A DNA stretch of 9,092 bases from Bryobacterales bacterium (GTDB lineage Bacteria; Acidobacteriota; Terriglobia; Bryobacterales; Bryobacteraceae). Positions 6,042 through 9,092 of this stretch are shown piece by piece (position 1 is the first letter of the stretch; the number at the start of each line of letters is the position of its first letter). Position numbers and translations under genes: made by a program. The stretch lies in NCBI GenBank assembly GCA_003139735.1, contig PLGA01000209.1:1-9092 (forward strand), given 5' to 3'. The notes under the pieces are model-generated. The model did no database searches. It saw nothing but the letters and a program-made list of their open reading frames with translations, and was not told the DNA's origin.

Positions 6042-8858
6042 ATGGACAGTTCGATCGCGCTGACGCGGCTCGAAGCCGCCATCCCGGAACGGATCGCGGC
6101 TCGCATTCAACTGTTGCTGGCCGGAGCGCCCGACGTCGATAAGGCGGTGTTCTACCTGGATCGCCTGCGGGAGGAATCGCCTTCGGCCTTCAGCCGCATC
6201 GTCAGCTCGCCGGCGGCGCTGCGTTGCGCGGTGGGCGTCTTCTCTCACAGCAAGTTCTTATCCGATGCCGTGATGCGCAATCCGGAGCGCATCTTGCAGG
6301 TTTCCAACTCCGGCAGCTTCTACCGCGTGCTGACAGCCGAGGAGTACGCCGAGCGCCTGTTCGAGTTTCTGGGCAAGGATGCGCGGGGAGTTCCGGAGGC
6401 CGTGGATCTGGCGCGTTTCCGCCGCCGCCAGCTCCTGCGCATCGTGCTCCGTGACGCGTTGGGAGTGGCCACGCTTTCCGACGTCACAACGGAGCTTTCC
6501 AACCTTGCCGACGCCGTGCTCGACGTCTCTTACCGGCGCATTCACGAGGAACTGGCGGCGCGCCACGGCGAGCCACGTTTGGCCGACGGCCGGCCGTGCG
6601 GCCTGTCGGTAATCTCGCTGGGCAAACTGGGCGGCCAGGAGTTGAACTATAGCTCCGATATCGACCTGATGTTCGTCTACGGCGGCAGCGGCGAAACCGA
6701 TGGCGACGCGCGCATCGGCAACATCGAGTTCTACAAGAAGGTGGCCAACCAGTACACGGCGCTGCTTTCCACCTATACCGCGGACGGCCAATGTTATCGC
6801 GTGGACCTGCGCCTGCGGCCGGACGGCAGCCTGGGCGAGATCTGCATCTCCGAGGAGGGCGCCGAAGCGTACTACGGGCAGCGCGCGCGCGACTGGGAAA
6901 AGCAGATGCTCATCAAGGCGCGCATTTCGGCGGGCGAGCCGGAGCCGGGCCAGGCGCTGCTCGATTTCGTCGAGCCGCTGATTTACCAGAGCTCGCTCGA
7001 TTTCGGCGCGGTGGAGGCGGTATCGGAATCGCGCCAGCGCATCCACGAAAACGTTCGCGCCCGCCGGGCTCGCCAGGGCGGTCCGGATATTAAGCTCGCG
7101 CCCGGCGGCATCCGCGATATCGAGTTCCTGGTGCAGTGCCTGCAGCGCCTGCACGGCGGCCGGGAACCGTGGGTACGGCATGGCGGCACCATGCTGGCGC
7201 TCTTCCGCCTGCGCGATAAGGGCCTGCTCTCCGGCGTGGAGTACGCGCGCCTGGCCAGCGCCTACGAATTTCTGCGGCGCCTGGAGCACCGGCTGCAATT
7301 CGACGAAGACCTGCAAACCCACACGCTGCCCACGGACCTGGACGCGCTGGACCTGCTGGCGCGCAAGATGCTGCCCGCCGGAAGCGGCCAGACGGCCACC
7401 GCCGAGACGCTGCAACGGGACCTTGAGGAACACCTGGCGGCCGTGCGGGAGATCTACGAACGGGTGATCCACGCGCAGAGGCCCATGTACTACAGCCCGC
7501 CGGAGGAGGCTGCGCCGCCGGAACAGGAAGTGGAGCCGCCCGCGCACCCGAGCAGCCTGGCGCGATACCTCGACCAGCGCGCGCCGCGCCTGGCGGAAGC
7601 CGTGGCCGCCGCATCTCTTCACCGCGGCCGCGAACGCTTTGAGCACTTCCTGGAGAACGTCTTCGCCAGCCCGGAGATGCTGGCGCGCCTGGACGCGGAC
7701 GCGGCGCTGGCGGCCGGCGTGCTGGACATCTTTGAGCACAGTCCTTATTTCGCGGACGATCTCTTGCGCGATCCGGCGCTGCTCGAAGAGATCGGGCAAG
7801 GCATGCGCCTCGATGGCGAAACGCTCGCGGACGCCGGGTCGCTGCGGCGGTTCTACCGCCGGCAGATGCTGCGTATCCAGTCGCGGAGCATGCTCGAACG
7901 CGCCCGCATCTTCGACTCGCTGGAAGAAACCTCGGCCCTGGCGGATTGCGTGATCGACGCGGCCTACCGCATCGCCATCGCGGAAGCGCCGCCGCCCGCC
8001 GGGGCCGGCTACGAGCCGCGCGACCAGATGATGACAGTCGCGCTCGGCCGCCTGGGCATGCGTGAGTTCGACCTGGGTTCCGACGCCGACCTGGTTTTTG
8101 TGATCCCCGACGACGATGTCCCGGAGCACGTTTTCTGGACCGGCGTGGCCGAGCGCATGATACAAACCCTGAGCGCCTATACCGGCGAAGGCGTGATGTT
8201 CACGGTGGACACGCGCTTGCGGCCCGACGGACGCGAAGGCGACCTGGTGCAATCCGAAGGCGCCTACAAGAGCTATTTTGCGAGCCATGCCGAGGCCTGG
8301 GAAGGCATCACCTACATGAAATCCCGCGCCGTGGCCGGCAACCTGGATCGCGCCACGCATTTTCTGAACGAGCTGCAAGTGGTGGACTGGCGCCGCTACG
8401 GCCAGAGTATGCGTTCGCGGAAGGAATTGGCCGAAATGCGCACCCGCCTGGAGCGCGAGCAAGGCCCGCGCAACCCGCTGAAGGCCGGCGCGGGCGGGTA
8501 CTACGACATCGACTTTGCGCTGATGTACCTGCGGCTGAAAGGCGCGGGCATCTTCTATAAAGCGTTGAACACGCCCGAGCGCATCGACGTGATCGAACAA
8601 ATGGGCCACCTGGAGCGCGAAGACGCCGAGTTTCTGCGCAACGCCGCCACCTTCTACCGCGCCCTGGACCACGGCCAGCGCGTTTCAACCGGCCACGCCG
8701 AGGGCGCGTTGCCCACCGCGCCGGGCCAATTCGAGGTGCTGACGTCACTGGTGAAGCGCTGGACGCCCGAAAGCCTGCACCGGGAGCGCCTGGACGTGAC
8801 CCTGCGGGAGATACGCCGGAGTACGCGCGAGTTCTTCAACAGGTTGTTCGGGAAGTAG
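6042..8858 (+). CDS. glnE: Bifunctional glutamine synthetase adenylyltransferase / adenylyl-removing enzyme GlnE
   Basis: GlnE switches glutamine synthetase off by attaching AMP to a tyrosine and on again by phosphorolytic removal, usually under control of PII and glutamine. The 938 residues are close to the E. coli length (946). The N-terminal adenylyl-removing half has SLGKLGGQELNYSSDIDLMF near residues 191-210, VDLRLRPDG near 255-263, DWEKQMLIKARI near 284-295 and APGGIRDIEFLVQ near 353-365. A Pro/Glu-rich linker spans about 485-510. The C-terminal adenylyltransferase half repeats the pattern: ALGRLGMREFDLGSDADLVF near 667-686, FTVDTRLRPDG near 720-730, WEGITYMKSRAVAG and AGAGGYYDIDFALMYLR near 813. 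Both halves keep the SDxDL acidic pair, so both activities should be present. An in-frame TGA at 6036-6038 fixes the ATG at 6042 as the first possible start. No glnA or glnB is in the window. Confidence 0.97.
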   Translation: MDSSIALTRLEAAIPERIAARIQLLLAGAPDVDKAVFYLDRLREESPSAFSRIVSSPAALRCAVGVFSHSKFLSDAVMRNPERILQVSNSGSFYRVLTAEEYAERLFEFLGKDARGVPEAVDLARFRRRQLLRIVLRDALGVATLSDVTTELSNLADAVLDVSYRRIHEELAARHGEPRLADGRPCGLSVISLGKLGGQELNYSSDIDLMFVYGGSGETDGDARIGNIEFYKKVANQYTALLSTYTADGQCYRVDLRLRPDGSLGEICISEEGAEAYYGQRARDWEKQMLIKARISAGEPEPGQALLDFVEPLIYQSSLDFGAVEAVSESRQRIHENVRARRARQGGPDIKLAPGGIRDIEFLVQCLQRLHGGREPWVRHGGTMLALFRLRDKGLLSGVEYARLASAYEFLRRLEHRLQFDEDLQTHTLPTDLDALDLLARKMLPAGSGQTATAETLQRDLEEHLAAVREIYERVIHAQRPMYYSPPEEAAPPEQEVEPPAHPSSLARYLDQRAPRLAEAVAAASLHRGRERFEHFLENVFASPEMLARLDADAALAAGVLDIFEHSPYFADDLLRDPALLEEIGQGMRLDGETLADAGSLRRFYRRQMLRIQSRSMLERARIFDSLEETSALADCVIDAAYRIAIAEAPPPAGAGYEPRDQMMTVALGRLGMREFDLGSDADLVFVIPDDDVPEHVFWTGVAERMIQTLSAYTGEGVMFTVDTRLRPDGREGDLVQSEGAYKSYFASHAEAWEGITYMKSRAVAGNLDRATHFLNELQVVDWRRYGQSMRSRKELAEMRTRLEREQGPRNPLKAGAGGYYDIDFALMYLRLKGAGIFYKALNTPERIDVIEQMGHLEREDAEFLRNAATFYRALDHGQRVSTGHAEGALPTAPGQFEVLTSLVKRWTPESLHRERLDVTLREIRRSTREFFNRLFGK

Positions 8859-8880
8859 GGGGAAGGGGACGGACGAAGCC

Positions 8881-8976
8881 ATGCACGAGCCACAGACGGA
8901 GCCGAAGTACACCCTTGATGAGCTGCTGGGGCAATGCGACCCCACTGCCGCGCTCACGGAAGAGGATCGCGCCTGG
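8881..8976 (+). pseudogene. Remnant resembling the C-terminal tail of a MazE-type antitoxin
   Basis: Starting at an ATG 22 nt after the glnE stop, the frame reads YTLDELLGQCDPTAALTEED and then RAW. This closely recalls the toxin-binding tail of MazE/ChpS-like antitoxins, whose usual form is YTLEELLAQCDP...SEEDRAWL followed by a short GRE ending. The N-terminal AbrB-like DNA-binding domain is absent, because glnE coding sequence ends immediately upstream. After the Trp codon (8974-8976) the expected ending is missing and the frame drifts through unrelated residues to the window edge. I therefore read it as a fragment rather than a working antitoxin. No mazF-like toxin gene is visible, though the window ends 116 nt later. 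The family call is from memory and the fragment is short. Confidence 0.5.
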
Positions 8977-9025
8977 GGTGCTGGGGCAGAATATGGCCTG
9001 GTTGTTAAAGAAGCTGCACGGGTAG
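8975..9025 (+). pseudogene. Possible 3' end fragment of another gene, out of frame with the antitoxin-like tail
   Basis: In the frame one base on from the antitoxin-like reading, 8975-9025 reads GVLGQNMAWLLKKLHG and stops at TAG (9023-9025). The stop lies inside the second copy of the 19-bp repeat, as a gene stop does in the first copy. The segment LGxNMAWLLK recalls the C-terminal part of flavodoxin-like NAD(P)H/FMN reductases, but at 16 residues this is weak. It suggests that the region is a splice of two gene tails. Confidence 0.25.
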
Positions 9026-9039
9026 TGGGGCGGGCCGGG
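9021..9039 (+). repeat. 19-bp repeat, copy 2 (GGTAGTGGGGCGGGCCGGG)
   Basis: Exact second copy of 4457-4475. Downstream, GGGCC (9032-9036) can pair with GGCCC (9052-9056), and an 8-bp palindrome GGGCGCCC lies at 9038-9045, so this copy can also start a hairpin, with a different centre from copy 1. The rest of the window (to 9092) shows nothing else I can support. Confidence 0.7.
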
Positions 9040-9092
9040 GCGCCCTTTATAGGCCCTAAGATAAGCTCGATTTCCGGCGCAGGGTGGCGCGG

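Noticed and set aside
4406..6106. Long minus-strand frames (4406-5122 and 5123-6106) opposite the ATP-grasp-like gene
   Set aside because: The plus-strand protein has coherent motifs. The minus frames abut only by chance and show no start signals or domains.
6258..8672. 804-codon open frame on the minus strand opposite glnE
   Set aside because: GlnE motifs are clear on the plus strand. The antisense frame is a codon-bias shadow with no recognisable domain.
8977..9092. Continuation of the antitoxin-like frame to the window edge as a longer gene
   Set aside because: The residues after EDRAW match nothing I know and run through the repeat and hairpin, so the open frame looks like chance read-through.
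1..9092. CRISPR array, tRNA, rRNA, tmRNA or insertion sequence
   Set aside because: No regularly spaced repeats, no cloverleaf or rRNA-like segments, and no transposase frame with terminal inverted repeats were seen.

Overview
The window is GC-rich, densely coding bacterial chromosomal DNA. The best guess at its source is an Acidobacteriota genome of the Solibacter/Bryobacter type. That guess rests on the gene content: a cohesin-tailed secretin with two GspG-like pseudopilins, a Gram-negative-type GlnE with two nucleotidyltransferase domains, and strong G/C use at third codon positions. It was made from memory of such genomes, not from a database search.

Layout. Positions 3-251 (+) hold the last 82 codons of a truncated, unrecognised protein with a tight cysteine cluster. 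It converges on smpB (312-779, -), the trans-translation factor, which starts at TTG. A 117-bp divergent spacer (780-896) separates smpB from an operon on the + strand. The operon encodes a large exported secretin (897-3587; TPR, STN/N0, NolW/N1, secretin core, Pro-rich linker, cohesin-like tail) and two GspG-like pseudopilins (3594-4058 and 4060-4461), with gaps of 6 nt and 1 nt. A strong two-part hairpin at 4468-4505 probably ends it. The spacer 4462-4612 also holds a perfect TTGACA. Next come a 449-residue protein resembling circularly permuted ATP-grasp enzymes (4613-5962) and glnE (6042-8858), with a perfect TATAAT just upstream of glnE. The last 234 bases hold a small remnant resembling the tail of a MazE-type antitoxin. 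It runs out of frame into another apparent gene end and then into a second copy of a 19-bp sequence also found at the operon terminator.

Function. The secretin and pseudopilins look like the outer-membrane channel and pseudopilus parts of a type II secretion or type IV pilus-like machine. The ATPase, platform protein and prepilin peptidase are not in the window. smpB (ribosome rescue) and glnE (nitrogen control through glutamine synthetase) are housekeeping genes. The ATP-grasp-like protein has no evident partner here. Nothing in the window is clearly a new defence or mobile system. The least ordinary items are the cohesin-tailed secretin, the orphan ATP-grasp-like gene, the shared hairpin-arm repeat and the chimeric remnant at the right edge.
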